A stretch of DNA of 64,000 nucleotides from Aquitalea aquatica. GTDB taxonomy: Bacteria; Pseudomonadota; Gammaproteobacteria; Burkholderiales; Chromobacteriaceae. A program made the position numbers and the translations under genes. The notes beneath the pieces were generated by a model that saw only the letters and a list, made by a program, of their open reading frames with translations, was not told the origin of the DNA and did not search any database. The stretch spans positions 114,541-178,540 of the forward strand of contig NZ_JACERN010000001.1 in the NCBI RefSeq assembly GCF_013911085.1, in the 5' to 3' direction. This document shows positions 32,087 to 41,658 of the stretch, piece after piece. Positions within the stretch are counted from its first letter, which is position 1. Every line of letters starts with the position of its first letter.

Positions 32087-32687
32087 TATTGTCGGCCTGA
32101 CCGGTGGCATCGGTTCCGGAAAAAGTGCTGCCGCTGCGCACTTCGCCGCGCTAGGAGTGCCAGTGGTGGATGCGGATGTGATCGCACATGCATTGACTGG
32201 GCCTAATGGCGCAGCCATGCCGTTGCTCACTGCCGAGTTCGGTCGCCAGGTGGTCGCGGAGAATGGAGCGCTCAACCGCGCTGCCATGCGTGCGCTGGCC
32301 TTTGCCGATCCGGATAGCCGTCGTCGGCTGGAGTCCATCCTGCATCCGCTGATCCGTGCCGAATGCGTACGTCAGCTTGATACCGCTTGTGGGCCCTATG
32401 CGCTGCTGGTCGTGCCCTTATTGTTTGAAAATCCGGATTATCTGGCACTGGTACGGCGTAGTCTGCTGGTGGATTGTGCGGAAGAAGTGCAACTGGCTCG
32501 GGTGCAAGCCCGCAGTGGTTTGACCGCAGACGCGGTACGCGCCATCATGGCGGCGCAGATGCCGCGTGTGCAAAGATTGGCACAGGCCGACGATGTCATT
32601 GATAATGATGGCTCGCTTGCGGCATTGCAGCTTCAAGTCGAGGCCAAACACCAGTATTATCTTGCAAACCTTGCCCACGGCCAGTGA
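32076..32687 (+). CDS. coaE: Dephospho-CoA kinase
   Basis: Last step of coenzyme A synthesis, phosphorylating dephospho-CoA. 203 residues from ATG 32076, inside the end of pilD. The P-loop is GGIGSGKS (residues 10-17). The dephospho-CoA-binding DADVIAHALTGPNG and the lid region SRRRLESILHPLIR are present. The open frame extends upstream to 31980, but the added 32 residues are pilD read in another frame. The pilD-coaE-zapD-yacG order is common in beta- and gammaproteobacteria. Confidence 0.94.
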   Translation: MPIDIVGLTGGIGSGKSAAAAHFAALGVPVVDADVIAHALTGPNGAAMPLLTAEFGRQVVAENGALNRAAMRALAFADPDSRRRLESILHPLIRAECVRQLDTACGPYALLVVPLLFENPDYLALVRRSLLVDCAEEVQLARVQARSGLTADAVRAIMAAQMPRVQRLAQADDVIDNDGSLAALQLQVEAKHQYYLANLAHGQ

Positions 32688-32726
32688 CAAGGCATTTTCC
32701 AAGCCACCAAGAAGGGCAGACGTCTT

Positions 32727-33485
32727 GTGATCAGTTTTGAGTTTCCTGTCACCGAGCGAACCCGTACCCTGCTTCGACTGGAGCAGCTGTATGACCGGCT
32801 GGCTTATTTTCTTGGTAAGGATCATCCGCTGGATCATCATGCCGGCCTGCTGGTGCTGTTCGAATTGCTGGAAACGGCGTCTCGTGCCGATTTGAAGGCC
32901 GATCTGTTGCAGGAGTTGGAGCGGCAGAAGCAGGTGCTGGAAGCGCTGCGCGAAAATCCCAATGTGGCGGAAGAAACGCTGGAAAAGGTTCTGGACGAAA
33001 TCGAGCTGTCTTCCAGCCAGTTGCTGGGAGTCACCGGCAAGTTTGGCCAGCACTTGCGTGAAAACGAGTGGCTGATGGCCATCAAGCAGCGTGCCGGCAT
33101 TCCCGGTGGTACCTGCCAGTTTGATTTACCGTCATATCACCTGTGGCAGCAGAAACCGGCTGAAGAGCGGCGCCGTGACATGCGGCGCTGGGCGGCACCG
33201 CTGATGCCGACTGCCGAGGCTGCGCGCATTCTGCTGCATCTGCTGCGTGACAGCGGCAAGACGCATCATTATGTTGCCCGCAATGGTGCTTTCCAGCAGA
33301 TGTCCGGTGGCAAGGTAGTGCAGATGATTCGCATCGCATATGACCCCAGCCTGAATGTGTTGCCGGAACTGTCTGCTAATAAATATGCCATCAATGTCCG
33401 CTTTGTTAGTGCGGTGACCGGTGAAAGCCGACCTCGCCAGGCCGAGTGCGATGTTGAATTCACCCTGACCAACTGCAAGTTCTGA
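32727..33485 (+). CDS. zapD: Cell division protein ZapD
   Basis: FtsZ-bundling factor that supports Z-ring integrity, 252 residues (old name YacF, DUF1342). The N-terminal MISFEFPVTERTRTLLRLEQLYDRL and the DLPSYHLWQQKPAEERRRDMRRW core match the family. The start is GTG, 39 bp after coaE. It is followed 3 bp later by yacG. Confidence 0.92.
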   Translation: MISFEFPVTERTRTLLRLEQLYDRLAYFLGKDHPLDHHAGLLVLFELLETASRADLKADLLQELERQKQVLEALRENPNVAEETLEKVLDEIELSSSQLLGVTGKFGQHLRENEWLMAIKQRAGIPGGTCQFDLPSYHLWQQKPAEERRRDMRRWAAPLMPTAEAARILLHLLRDSGKTHHYVARNGAFQQMSGGKVVQMIRIAYDPSLNVLPELSANKYAINVRFVSAVTGESRPRQAECDVEFTLTNCKF

Positions 33486-33488
33486 GCC

Positions 33489-33686
33489 ATGTCCCAAGTC
33501 GTTCGTACCGTACCTTGTCCCACCTGCGGCGCTGCCGTGCGTTGGGAGCCTGCCAGTCAGTTTCGCCCGTTCTGCAGCGAGCGTTGCAAGATGATCGATC
33601 TGGGTGAGTGGGCCAGCGAAACTTATCGTGTACCGGCGCAGGAGGAAAGCCCGGACAGCGAAATTGATCCTTCGCGCTACTCCTGA
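33489..33686 (+). CDS. yacG: DNA gyrase inhibitor YacG
   Basis: Zinc-finger protein of 65 residues. E. coli YacG binds GyrB and blocks gyrase. Ligand cysteines C10, C13, C29 and C33 lie in [10 protein letters not shown] and [16 protein letters not shown], which matches the family exactly. It is last in the pilB-to-yacG gene string. Confidence 0.92.
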   Translation: MSQVVRTVPCPTCGAAVRWEPASQFRPFCSERCKMIDLGEWASETYRVPAQEESPDSEIDPSRYS

Positions 33687-33701
33687 GCCATTTCGGCGAT
33701 A

Positions 33702-33733
33702 TAAAAAAACAAGGCCCGCAATTGCGGGCCTTG
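33702..33733 (-). terminator. Terminator of tsaE-amiC (probably also yacG)
   Basis: Palindromic stem CAAGGCCCGCA / TGCGGGCCTTG at 33710-33733, with an A7 run on the left side that becomes the U tract on the minus strand. It lies between convergent yacG and amiC. Confidence 0.85.
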
Positions 33734-33751
33734 ATCATTGCGGGGGGACAC

Positions 33752-34993
33752 TCAGGCACGGGCGGCCAGTGCGGCTCCCTGAGTGAAGTAGGATTTGACA
33801 CCGCTGAGGATGGAACCCGCCATCTGCTGCTGGAAATCGCCATCCAGCAGGCGCTGCTCTTCTTCCGGATTACTGATGAAGGCGGTTTCGACCAGGATGG
33901 ACGGAATGTCCGGGGCCTTGAGCACGGCAAAACCGGCTTGTTCCACTTGGGAACTGTGCAATTTGTTCAAGCCCCCCACCTTGCCCAGCATGATCTTGCC
34001 CAGCTTCAGGCTGTCATTGATGGTAGCGGTCTGGGTGAGGTCGAGCAGGGTATGCGCCAGGAACTTGTCCTTGCTGGCAATTTTCACCCCGCCGATCAGG
34101 TCGGAGCTGTTTTCCGATTGCGCCATGGTCTTGGCAAAGGCGCTGGATGCACCTTTCTCGGACAAGGCAAATACCGATGAGCCACGGGCAGTGCGGTTGG
34201 GCGCGGCATCGGCATGGATGGAGATGAACAGGTCGGCATTCAGTTTGCGTGCCTTGGCCACGCGCACGCCCAGCGGAATGAAGATGTCTTCCTCGCGGGT
34301 CATGAAGGCCTTCATATTGCGCTCGGCATCAATCATGCGCTTGAGCTGTTTGCCAATGCGCAACACGATATCCTTTTCGCGGGTGCCGTTCATGCCGATG
34401 GCACCTGGGTCTTCACCACCGTGTCCCGGGTCCAGCATCACCACAATGGGACGGTTGGCATCATTTTTCTTTGGTTTCACCTGCGGTGGCGGTTCGGTCA
34501 GCTTGCCCTTGTTGTAGTCGTCCAGCAGTGCCATCAGCGGATCGTCTTGTGTGCCGCTGGCTGGGTAGAGGTCGACCACCAGCCGGTGTTTGTATTCGGC
34601 TACCGGGTTGAGGGTGAAGGCCTGTGGCTTGACGTCGGTCTTGAGCTCCAGCACCAGCCTTACCGTATCTGGGCTGAACTGGCCAGCACGCGCAGTCTTG
34701 ATGTAGGGATCGGCGTCGGCGATCTGGCTGCTGATGTCTTTCAGCACGCTGTTGAGCTGCACCCCTTCCAGGTCGATCACCAGTCGGTCGGGATTGCTGA
34801 TGGTGAACTGCTTGAATTTGATGGCATCGCTGGCTTCCAGCGTGATGCGGGTATAGCTGGAGGCCGGCCAGATGCGAATGGCGACCACCTGGCTGTTGCC
34901 AGCGAAACCAAGCTTGCTGACGCTGAGCAGGAAGGTGGCGGCTGCCGCGCCAATCAAGCGGCGGCGGGTGGGGTCGAAAGTCGAGTCAGGCAT
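33752..34993 (-). CDS. amiC: N-acetylmuramoyl-L-alanine amidase AmiC
   Basis: Periplasmic zinc amidase that splits septal peptidoglycan at division. 413 residues from ATG 34993. A Tat-type signal (TRRRLIG then [10 protein letters not shown]) is followed by an AMIN domain (about 40-150) for septal targeting and an amidase_3 domain (about 185-405). Zinc ligands and catalytic residues are seen in [25 protein letters not shown] and [14 protein letters not shown]. The frame stays open into tsaE, but only this start places the Tat motif at the N-terminus. It overlaps tsaE by 40 bp. Confidence 0.93.
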   Translation of the reverse strand: MPDSTFDPTRRRLIGAAAATFLLSVSKLGFAGNSQVVAIRIWPASSYTRITLEASDAIKFKQFTISNPDRLVIDLEGVQLNSVLKDISSQIADADPYIKTARAGQFSPDTVRLVLELKTDVKPQAFTLNPVAEYKHRLVVDLYPASGTQDDPLMALLDDYNKGKLTEPPPQVKPKKNDANRPIVVMLDPGHGGEDPGAIGMNGTREKDIVLRIGKQLKRMIDAERNMKAFMTREEDIFIPLGVRVAKARKLNADLFISIHADAAPNRTARGSSVFALSEKGASSAFAKTMAQSENSSDLIGGVKIASKDKFLAHTLLDLTQTATINDSLKLGKIMLGKVGGLNKLHSSQVEQAGFAVLKAPDIPSILVETAFISNPEEEQRLLDGDFQQQMAGSILSGVKSYFTQGAALAARA

Positions 34994-35439
34994 GACTGTC
35001 CGGTTTCTGTGCTTGCGGTTAAACGATACGTGCGACCCTGACCGCTGACTTCTAGTTCCAGCGTCAGGTCGGCGACGGGCAATAAGTCCCCAGCCTTGTC
35101 CGGCCACTCCACCAAGCAGACAGTGTCCTGGCCGAAGTAGTCGCGAAAGCCAGCGTCATCCCACTCTTCGGGGTCGGCAAAGCGGTAGAGGTCGAAATGG
35201 TGCACGGTCAGCTCTGCCAGCGGGTAACTTTCAACCAGAGTATAGGTCGGGCTTTTCACTCGCCCTTGATGGCCCAGGCCGGCCAGCAGGCCACGGCTGA
35301 AGGTGGTTTTGCCGGCACCCAGATCACCCTGCAGGAAAATCACCACGCCTGCTTGCAAGGCACGCGCCAGTGCGCCGCCCAATGCGAGGGTGGCGGCTTC
35401 ATCGGGCAGGCTGCCGCAGTGAACGCTGGTATCATCCAT
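34954..35439 (-). CDS. tsaE: tRNA threonylcarbamoyladenosine biosynthesis ATPase TsaE
   Basis: ATPase of the complex (with TsaB and TsaD) that makes t6A at position 37 of ANN-decoding tRNAs. The Walker A is [29 protein letters not shown] and [19 protein letters not shown] are family blocks. Start choice is uncertain: Met codons at 35439 and 35445 give 161 or 163 residues, and the open frame reaches 35496. It is divergent from queG, and the candidate start codons nearly abut. Confidence 0.92.
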   Translation of the reverse strand: MDDTSVHCGSLPDEAATLALGGALARALQAGVVIFLQGDLGAGKTTFSRGLLAGLGHQGRVKSPTYTLVESYPLAELTVHHFDLYRFADPEEWDDAGFRDYFGQDTVCLVEWPDKAGDLLPVADLTLELEVSGQGRTYRLTASTETGQSCLTRLSTPPAAA

Positions 35440-35445
35440 GGCCAT

Positions 35446-36534
35446 ATGACTGAGAAATCCTATCAAAACATGGATTATCCCGAATTGGCGCGTCAAATCA
35501 AAGCCTGGGCTCGAGAATTGGGCTTTGCCGATGCCAGAATCGGCAAAGCCGAGCTACCCGAGGAGGCCGGGCGCAAGCTGCAAGCCTGGCTGGATGAGGG
35601 CTGTCATGGCGAAATGGACTATATGGCGCGGCATGGTGCGCTGCGGGTGAGGCCGGCCGAGCTGGTGCCCGGCACGCTGACCATCATCAGCGTGCGCATG
35701 CCGTACTGGCCGGCCGAGGCGCAGGCCAGCGAGTCGGTGCTGCAGGATGGCCGTCTGGCCTATCTGTCGCGTTATGCTTTGGGGCGTGATTACCACAAGG
35801 TGATACGTGCCCGCTTGCAAAAGCTGGCGGATCAAATCAAGCAAGCTGCCGGAGACTTCGGTTATCGAGTGTTTACTGACAGTGCGCCGGTTGCCGAAGT
35901 GGCGCTGGCCGCACAGTCCGGTCTGGGCTGGCGCGGCAAGCACACTTTGTTGCTGAATCGGCAGCAGGGTTCGCTGTTTTTCCTCGGCGAAGTGTTTACC
36001 GATCTGCCCTTGCCGGTGGATCAGGAAGAGCAGGGGCATTGCGGCCGCTGCACTCGCTGTATCGATGTTTGCCCGACGCAGGCCATCACCGCACCTTACA
36101 AGGTGGATGCTCGCCGCTGTATTTCCTATCTGACCATCGAGCTGAAGTCAGCCATCCCGCTGGAGTTGCGGCCCTTGATCGGTAATCGGGTCTATGGCTG
36201 CGATGACTGCCAGCTGATTTGCCCGTGGAATCGCTTTGCCGTCAATACCGTCGAGGCCGATTTTGCCGTACGGCATGGACTGGACCAGGTCAGCCTGCTG
36301 GAACTGTTTAGCTGGAGTGAGGCCATGTTCAAGGAAAAACTGGCGGGGAGTCCGATCTACCGCATCGGTTACGCCAAGTGGCTGTCCAATTTGGCCATTG
36401 GCTTGGGCAATGCGCCATACGATCCGGCTATCGTGGCTGCCTTGGTTTTACGTGCTGATGACGAGGACGAACTGGTGGCCGAGCCGGTACGCTGGGCTTT
36501 GCAGCAGCAAGGACTGCGGCAGATGGCTGGATAG
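35446..36534 (+). CDS. queG: Epoxyqueuosine reductase QueG
   Basis: Final step of queuosine synthesis in tRNA, a cobalamin and iron-sulphur dependent reduction of epoxyqueuosine. 362 residues from ATG 35446; the Met at 35470 is an alternative. Two ferredoxin-type clusters are visible, CGRCTRCIDVCPTQAI and CDDCQLICPWNR. The RYALGRDYHKV and SGLGWRGKHTLLLNRQ blocks are family markers. The start nearly abuts tsaE on the other strand, so the two genes share a very short control region. Confidence 0.94.
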   Translation: MTEKSYQNMDYPELARQIKAWARELGFADARIGKAELPEEAGRKLQAWLDEGCHGEMDYMARHGALRVRPAELVPGTLTIISVRMPYWPAEAQASESVLQDGRLAYLSRYALGRDYHKVIRARLQKLADQIKQAAGDFGYRVFTDSAPVAEVALAAQSGLGWRGKHTLLLNRQQGSLFFLGEVFTDLPLPVDQEEQGHCGRCTRCIDVCPTQAITAPYKVDARRCISYLTIELKSAIPLELRPLIGNRVYGCDDCQLICPWNRFAVNTVEADFAVRHGLDQVSLLELFSWSEAMFKEKLAGSPIYRIGYAKWLSNLAIGLGNAPYDPAIVAALVLRADDEDELVAEPVRWALQQQGLRQMAG

Positions 36535-36536
36535 GA

Positions 36537-36559
36537 AAAGGGAGCCGCAGGCTCCCTTT
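36537..36559 (+). terminator. Rho-independent terminator of queG
   Basis: Stem AAAGGGAGCC / GGCTCCCTTT with a GCA loop, 2 bp after the queG stop. The T run is short (TTTC). It may also serve the GNAT gene from the other side. Confidence 0.75.
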
Positions 36560-36600
36560 CGTGTGGTGACTTCCGTCTTTTTTGCCTCAGAGCAAAGCCT

Positions 36601-37065
36601 TCAGTTCAGCGGTTTGGTGAAATGAAAGGACGTGATGCTGAAGCCTTTGCGGAAATACAGGCGGTGTGCTTCGGTACGCCAGGTACCGGAATCCAGTACC
36701 TGAAAGCCGCAGCCCAGCCGCCGTGCTTCGTCGGCACACCAGTCCAGCAACTGGCTGCCTATACCTTGTGAGCGGTGGGCTTCATCGCTGACCAGGTCAT
36801 CGATATACAGCCGCAGGTCTTCATAGGTGTTTTCGTACACGCGGTACAGAGCCAGGCCCAGCGGCTTGCCATCGCTATCCAGTGCCGCCACCATGCGTGC
36901 GCCAAACGAACAGACGCGTTGCATTTTTGCCGCATAGCTGTGGCCGTGTTCCGGCAGAGTAGGGCGCAGCTGGCGATGCAGGCTGCTGCACCGTGCCAGC
37001 AATTCCGGCTCGGTGACCTTGCCGGTTTCGTCAGTCAGCGGCACGATGCGCAAAGAGAGGGCCAT
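36601..37065 (-). CDS. GNAT family N-acetyltransferase
   Basis: 154-residue acetyltransferase from ATG 37065. The acetyl-CoA binding motif A reads LYIDDLVSDEAHRSQGIGSQLLDW, and the C-terminal TEAHRLYFRKGFSITSFHFTK is the usual motif B. The substrate cannot be told. The start lies 1 bp after the stop of the MaoC gene, so the two are co-transcribed. The function need not be related to fatty-acid metabolism. Confidence 0.83.
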   Translation of the reverse strand: MALSLRIVPLTDETGKVTEPELLARCSSLHRQLRPTLPEHGHSYAAKMQRVCSFGARMVAALDSDGKPLGLALYRVYENTYEDLRLYIDDLVSDEAHRSQGIGSQLLDWCADEARRLGCGFQVLDSGTWRTEAHRLYFRKGFSITSFHFTKPLN

Positions 37066-37066
37066 T

Positions 37067-37486
37067 TCAGTCGCCACGCGACGGTGCAATCACCAGTGAT
37101 TCGCCATCCAGAATCACCTTGCCTTGTACTAGGCACTGGGTGGCCAGCTTGACGCGTTTCTTTTCCGGGAAGACTTCCACCACGGTGGCGCGCGCGGTCA
37201 CGGTCTGGCCGATGCGTACCGGAGCCTTGAATCGGGTGGATTGCGACAGGTAGATGGTGCCGTTGCCTGGCAGCTTGGTGCCGACTACGGTGGAGATCAG
37301 GCTGGCGGTCAGCATGCCGTGGGCAATACGGGTTTCAAACGGTGTGGTTTCAGCATATTCCTGATTGATGTGCACCGGATTGTCATCACCGGAAACAGCT
37401 GCAAACATCAGGATATCGGCTTCGGTAATGGTTTTGGCGTATTCGGCAGAATCGCCGACCTTGATATCTTCAAAGTAGACTGTCAT
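37067..37486 (-). CDS. MaoC-like dehydratase, probable (R)-specific enoyl-CoA hydratase
   Basis: Hot-dog fold protein of 139 residues. The hydratase-2 motif is AAVSGDDNPVHINQEYA with the catalytic Asp/His, followed by RIAHGMLTASLISTVVGTKLPG. This pattern fits PhaJ-type enzymes, which feed beta-oxidation intermediates into polyhydroxyalkanoate. The start ATG 37486 has a GGAGA ribosome-binding site. It is divergent from etfBA, with a PsrA-type operator between them, which supports a fatty-acid role. Confidence 0.83.
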   Translation of the reverse strand: MTVYFEDIKVGDSAEYAKTITEADILMFAAVSGDDNPVHINQEYAETTPFETRIAHGMLTASLISTVVGTKLPGNGTIYLSQSTRFKAPVRIGQTVTARATVVEVFPEKKRVKLATQCLVQGKVILDGESLVIAPSRGD

Positions 37487-37624
37487 GTAGGTGTCTCCAG
37501 CTATGACGTTGAAATTGCTGCACTGCATTGTGCCATGCAGCAGACGAAATGCAAATTAAGCGGAAATGACGTAGTATCTGCAATCAGTTGTTTTTTTGCT
37601 ACGTGCCACACATTAAAATTCAAC

Positions 37625-37638
37625 CAAACGCTCGTTTG
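37625..37638 (+). promoter_or_regulatory. PsrA-type fatty-acid operator
   Basis: CAAAC-GCTC-GTTTG, an exact match to the consensus known for the TetR-family repressor PsrA (G/CAAAC-N2-4-GTTTG/C). It lies 90 bp upstream of etfB and 139 bp upstream of the divergent MaoC gene. No psrA gene is in the window. Confidence 0.6.
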
Positions 37639-37727
37639 AAATGGCGTTGGGGCATAATTCGGGAAACACCACGGTAGCAAGTCCCTTCCGAGTTCGATTA
37701 ACCCAGAGAGCTATTCGCTGGAGGAAT

Positions 37728-38477
37728 ATGAAAGTTCTAGTCGCTGTTAAACGCGTTGTCGATTACAACGTGAAGGTTCGGGTGAAGGCTGACGGGTCTG
37801 ATGTCGATGTCGCCAACGTCAAGATGTCGATGAACCCCTTTGACGAAATTGCGGTGGAAGAAGCCGTACGTCTGAAGGAAGCCGGCAAGGCCACCGAAAT
37901 CGTTGTGGTTTCCATGGGTGTGAAGCAGTGCGAGGAAACCCTGCGCACCGCTCTGGCCATGGGCGCTGACCGTGCCATCCTGGTGGAAACCGATACCGAA
38001 CTGCAGCCGCTGGCCGTGGCCAAGCTGCTCAAGGCCGTGGCGGACAAGGAACAGCCGCAACTGCTGATCGTCGGCAAACAGGCCATTGATGATGATGCCA
38101 ACCAGACCGGCCAGATGGCTGCTGCCTTGCTGGGCTGGTCTCAGGGCGCGTTTGCTTCCAAGGTGGATGTGGCTGCCGAAACTGTCGATGTCATCCGTGA
38201 AATCGACGGTGGCCTGGAAACGCTGAAGCTGCGTCTGCCAGCCGTGGTTACCGCCGACCTGCGTCTGAACGAACCGCGCTTCATCAAGCTGCCCAACATC
38301 ATGGCCGCCAAGAAAAAGCCGCTGGAAAAGACCAGCCCGGCCGATCTGGGTGTCGATGTCACGCCGCGTCTGAAAACGCTGAAAGTGGCCGAGCCTGCCA
38401 AGCGCTCTGCCGGCATCAAGGTAGCCAATGCTGCCGAGCTGGTAGCCAAACTGAAAAACGACGCAAAGGTGCTGTAA
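37728..38477 (+). CDS. etfB: Electron transfer flavoprotein subunit beta
   Basis: AMP-binding half of ETF, which collects electrons from acyl-CoA dehydrogenases and passes them to ETF-quinone oxidoreductase. 249 residues from ATG 37728 with a GAGGAAT ribosome-binding site. Family blocks are [36 protein letters not shown] and the ETF-beta signature [18 protein letters not shown] longer frame from 37641 is leader sequence. It is followed by etfA after 3 bp. Confidence 0.95.
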   Translation: MKVLVAVKRVVDYNVKVRVKADGSDVDVANVKMSMNPFDEIAVEEAVRLKEAGKATEIVVVSMGVKQCEETLRTALAMGADRAILVETDTELQPLAVAKLLKAVADKEQPQLLIVGKQAIDDDANQTGQMAAALLGWSQGAFASKVDVAAETVDVIREIDGGLETLKLRLPAVVTADLRLNEPRFIKLPNIMAAKKKPLEKTSPADLGVDVTPRLKTLKVAEPAKRSAGIKVANAAELVAKLKNDAKVL

Positions 38478-38480
38478 GCC

Positions 38481-39416
38481 ATGGCCATTCTCGTTATCGC
38501 TGAACACGACAACCAGGGCCTGAAAGCAGGCACCCTGAATACCGTAACCGCCGCTGCCAAGCTGGGCGAAGTACACGTACTGGTGGCTGGCCACAATGCC
38601 GCTGCTGCTGCCGATGCCGCCAAGAGCGTGGCTGGTGTGAGCAAGGTGCTGCTGGCCGATGCCGCCCAATACGCGCACGGTCTGGCTGAGAGCCTGTCCG
38701 CCCTGGTGGTGGAAGTTGCCAAGGGCTACAGCCATGTGCTGGCGCCGGCTACCTCTTTTGGCAAGAACCTGCTGCCGCGCGTGGCTGCCTTGCTGGATGT
38801 GGCGCAGATCTCCGAAATCACCGCCATCGAATCGGCCGACACCTTCGTGCGCCCGGTCTACGCCGGCAACGTACTGGCTACCGTGCAATCGGCTGATGCC
38901 ATCAAGGTGATCACCGTGCGTACCACCGCTTTCGATGCTGCTGCTGCTCAGGGTGGCTCCGCTGCCGTGGAAAGCGTGGCAGTAGCTGCTGATCCGCAGC
39001 TGTCCAGCTTTATTGGCCAGGAGCTGACCAAGTCGGACCGTCCGGAACTGGGCGCTGCCAAGATCATCGTCTCCGGTGGCCGTGCGCTGGGTTCGGAAGA
39101 ACAGTTCAAGGCGGTGATTGAGCCGCTGGCTGACAAGCTGGGCGCTGCGGTGGGTGCTTCCCGTGCTGCCGTTGACGCGGGCTACGCGCCGAACGACTAC
39201 CAGGTCGGCCAGACCGGCAAGGTTGTTGCGCCGCAGCTGTACTTCGCCGTGGGTATTTCTGGTGCCATCCAGCATCTGGCGGGCATGAAGGACTCCAAGG
39301 TGATCGTGGCGATCAACAAGGACGAAGAAGCGCCGATCTTCCAGGTAGCCGATTACGGCATCGTGGGTGACCTGTTCACCGTGGTGCCGGAACTGCTGGC
39401 TGAGCTGTCCAAGTAA
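38481..39416 (+). CDS. etfA: Electron transfer flavoprotein subunit alpha
   Basis: FAD-binding half of ETF, 311 residues. The C-terminal FAD domain is clear, with [42 protein letters not shown] and the family signature [36 protein letters not shown] read in pieces along 39250-39360. The N-terminal part is alanine-rich, as usual. It is coupled to etfB and lies 216 bp before the acyl-CoA dehydrogenase. Confidence 0.95.
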   Translation: MAILVIAEHDNQGLKAGTLNTVTAAAKLGEVHVLVAGHNAAAAADAAKSVAGVSKVLLADAAQYAHGLAESLSALVVEVAKGYSHVLAPATSFGKNLLPRVAALLDVAQISEITAIESADTFVRPVYAGNVLATVQSADAIKVITVRTTAFDAAAAQGGSAAVESVAVAADPQLSSFIGQELTKSDRPELGAAKIIVSGGRALGSEEQFKAVIEPLADKLGAAVGASRAAVDAGYAPNDYQVGQTGKVVAPQLYFAVGISGAIQHLAGMKDSKVIVAINKDEEAPIFQVADYGIVGDLFTVVPELLAELSK

Positions 39417-39632
39417 GGTGGTGCGGGGAGGGGAAATCCTCCCCATCCGAGCAGGCAAGATAGCCGCCGGAATTAAAAAATAAAAACCGGCTACGACCGG
39501 TCTGCTTCATGGAGGAGCAAGCTTTCCCGCCGCAGCACGCGGTGGGTGGGCATGCTCATGCATCAGGTGGACGGCGAGCCGGTTTTTTCATATCTACGAC
39601 GATTGTTGTGCAGCAAGAATGAGGAGAGATTC

Positions 39633-41414
39633 ATGATCTATAACGCGCCAGTCAAAGAAATCCGTTTTGTATTGAATGAATTGGCCGAGTTGACCTCGGT
39701 GTGCAGCCTGCCTGGTTATGAAGACTGCTCGGTGGAATTGGTGGATGCCATTCTGGAAGAAGCCGCCAAGTTTGCCGAGGGCGTGTTGGCGCCCATCAAC
39801 AAGCAGGGCGACAAAGGGGCCACGCTGAACGATGGCGAAGTGACCGCCGCGCCGGGCTTCAAGGATGCCTGGCAGCAATATGTCGAATCCGGCTGGGTGG
39901 GCCTGCGTGCCCCGGCTGATTTTGGCGGGCAAGGCATGCCGGCCCTGGTGGCGATTGCCGCCGAAGAAATGTGGTGTTCTGCCAATCTGGCTTTTTCGCT
40001 GGCACCACTGCTGACGCTGGGTGCGGTAGAGGCCATTCACCACCATGCCTCGGAAGAACTGAAAGCAGTCTATCTGCCGCGCATGTCCAGTGGCGAATGG
40101 ACCGGCACCATGAATCTGACCGAGCCGCAGGCCGGTTCCGATCTGGCCCAGGTGCGCTCGCGTGCCGTACCGCAGGCCGATGGCAGCTATCTGGTCACCG
40201 GCCAGAAGATTTTCATCACCTGGGGTGAGCACGACATGGCCGATAACATCGTCCATTTGGTGCTGGCCCGTCTGCCGGATGCGCCGGCCGGGGTGAAGGG
40301 CATTTCCCTGTTTATCGTACCCAAGTTCCTGGTCAATGCCGATGGCAGCCTCGGTGCGCGTAACGACGTGCGCTGCGTCTCGCTGGAGCACAAGCTGGGC
40401 ATTCATGGCAGCCCGACTGCGGTGATGAGCTTTGGCGACAATGGCGGTGCGGTTGGTTATCTGGTGGGCGAGGCCAACAAGGGCCTGGGCTATATGTTCA
40501 CCATGATGAACCACGCCCGTCTGGGCGTGGGCGTGGAGGGCATGTCGGTATCCGAGCGTGCCTACCAGAAGGCGGTGGAATATGCCCGCGACCGCGTGCA
40601 AAGCCGTGCCGTTGGCTCGCCGGACCCGGCTGGTGTGGCCATCATCAAGCACCCCGACATCCGCCGCATGCTGATGACCATGCGTAGCCAGATCGAAGCC
40701 CAGCGCGCACTGGCTTTCTATACTGCCGCAGCACTGGATCGCGCCTCGCGCCATCCGGTGGCCAGCGAAGCCGCCCGCAACCAGGCGCTGGTAAACTTCC
40801 TCATTCCCATCGTCAAGGGCTGGAATACCGAGCAGGCCAACGAACTGACCAGCCTGGCCGTGCAAGTGCATGGCGGTATGGGCTTTATCGAAGAAACCGG
40901 CGTGGCGCAGTATTACCGCGATGCTCGTATCACCGCCATTTACGAAGGCACCACCGGCATTCAGGCGCTGGATCTCATCGGCCGTAAAACCTTTAGCGAA
41001 GGCGGTGCTACTGCCCGTGCGCTGCTGGATGAGGCACGTGCCACCGCTGAGAAATTGGCTGCTGCCGGTTACGCCAGCATGGCGAGCAATCTGCAGCAGG
41101 CTGCCGCCGAGGCTGAGCGCTGCGTTGCCTTCATTCTGGGCACCTTTGGCACGCAGCCGCAGCTGGCGGCCGCCGGTTCGGTGCCTTTCCTCAAGCTGAT
41201 GGGCATTGTGCTGGGTGGCTGGCAGCTGGGCCGCGCCGCGCTGATCGCACGCGAACAGCTGGGTGAAGATGGTGTGGACGAGGATTTCCTCAAGGCCAAA
41301 ATCATCACCGCCCGCTTCTTTGCCGAGCATATGTTGCCGCAGGTTGGCGGCTTGGCAGCGGCTATTGTGGATGGTGCTGACAGCGTGCTGGAACTGGACG
41401 ACAGCCTGTTCTAA
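39633..41414 (+). CDS. Acyl-CoA dehydrogenase
   Basis: FAD enzyme of the first beta-oxidation step, 593 residues from ATG 39633 (GAGGAGAG ribosome-binding site). Domains: N-terminal helical domain, middle beta domain with MNLTEPQAGSDLAQVRS and GQKIFITWGEHD, C-terminal domain with QVHGGMGFIEETGVAQYYRDARI and the catalytic glutamate in IYEGTTGIQALDL. A further C-terminal extension of about 130 residues marks the long DmdC/FadE5-like class, not the 380-residue class. It should hand electrons to the ETF encoded just upstream. Confidence 0.92.
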   Translation: MIYNAPVKEIRFVLNELAELTSVCSLPGYEDCSVELVDAILEEAAKFAEGVLAPINKQGDKGATLNDGEVTAAPGFKDAWQQYVESGWVGLRAPADFGGQGMPALVAIAAEEMWCSANLAFSLAPLLTLGAVEAIHHHASEELKAVYLPRMSSGEWTGTMNLTEPQAGSDLAQVRSRAVPQADGSYLVTGQKIFITWGEHDMADNIVHLVLARLPDAPAGVKGISLFIVPKFLVNADGSLGARNDVRCVSLEHKLGIHGSPTAVMSFGDNGGAVGYLVGEANKGLGYMFTMMNHARLGVGVEGMSVSERAYQKAVEYARDRVQSRAVGSPDPAGVAIIKHPDIRRMLMTMRSQIEAQRALAFYTAAALDRASRHPVASEAARNQALVNFLIPIVKGWNTEQANELTSLAVQVHGGMGFIEETGVAQYYRDARITAIYEGTTGIQALDLIGRKTFSEGGATARALLDEARATAEKLAAAGYASMASNLQQAAAEAERCVAFILGTFGTQPQLAAAGSVPFLKLMGIVLGGWQLGRAALIAREQLGEDGVDEDFLKAKIITARFFAEHMLPQVGGLAAAIVDGADSVLELDDSLF

Positions 41415-41528
41415 GCGGGCGTTTTATTGTGCTGAACGGTCACCTGCGGGTGGCTGTTTCTTTATGTAAAAGTATTGGAAATAGGGCAGGGTAAAGCAGG
41501 AAGTGATGCAAAAACAGGTGCTTGTGGC

Positions 41529-41557
41529 TTGTTTCAACTGGCCGAAAGCGGTATGAT
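41529..41557 (+). promoter_or_regulatory. Sigma-70 promoter of carA
   Basis: TTGTTT, a 17-bp spacer, then TATGAT. The predicted start near 41564 gives a leader of about 95 nt, which contains the hairpin at 41573-41604. Confidence 0.65.
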
Positions 41558-41572
41558 GGTAAGGTTTAACCA

Positions 41573-41604
41573 AACGGGACAGGCGCAAAACGTCGTGTCC
41601 CGTT
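41573..41604 (+). promoter_or_regulatory. Hairpin in the carA leader
   Basis: Nine-base-pair stem AACGGGACA / TGTCCCGTT with a 14-nt loop, in the predicted 5' leader of carA. No U run follows, so it is not a simple terminator. It may stabilise or regulate the leader. Confidence 0.45.
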
Positions 41605-41658
41605 ATTCACATAAAAATCCGCAAAAACATACAAGCGAAACGCAACAGGAGCTAGTCA

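Noticed and set aside
39423..39444. Inverted repeat GGGGAGG / CCTCCCC after etfA as a terminator
   Set aside because: The stem is plausible but no U run follows, and the region leads into the acyl-CoA dehydrogenase. Left unassigned.
37737..39458. 573-residue minus-strand open frame opposite etfBA
   Set aside because: Spans two real co-directional genes and their junction on the other strand; no family resemblance.
39594..41330. 578-residue open frame opposite the acyl-CoA dehydrogenase
   Set aside because: Antisense shadow of a gene with clear motifs; no ribosome-binding site and unnatural composition.
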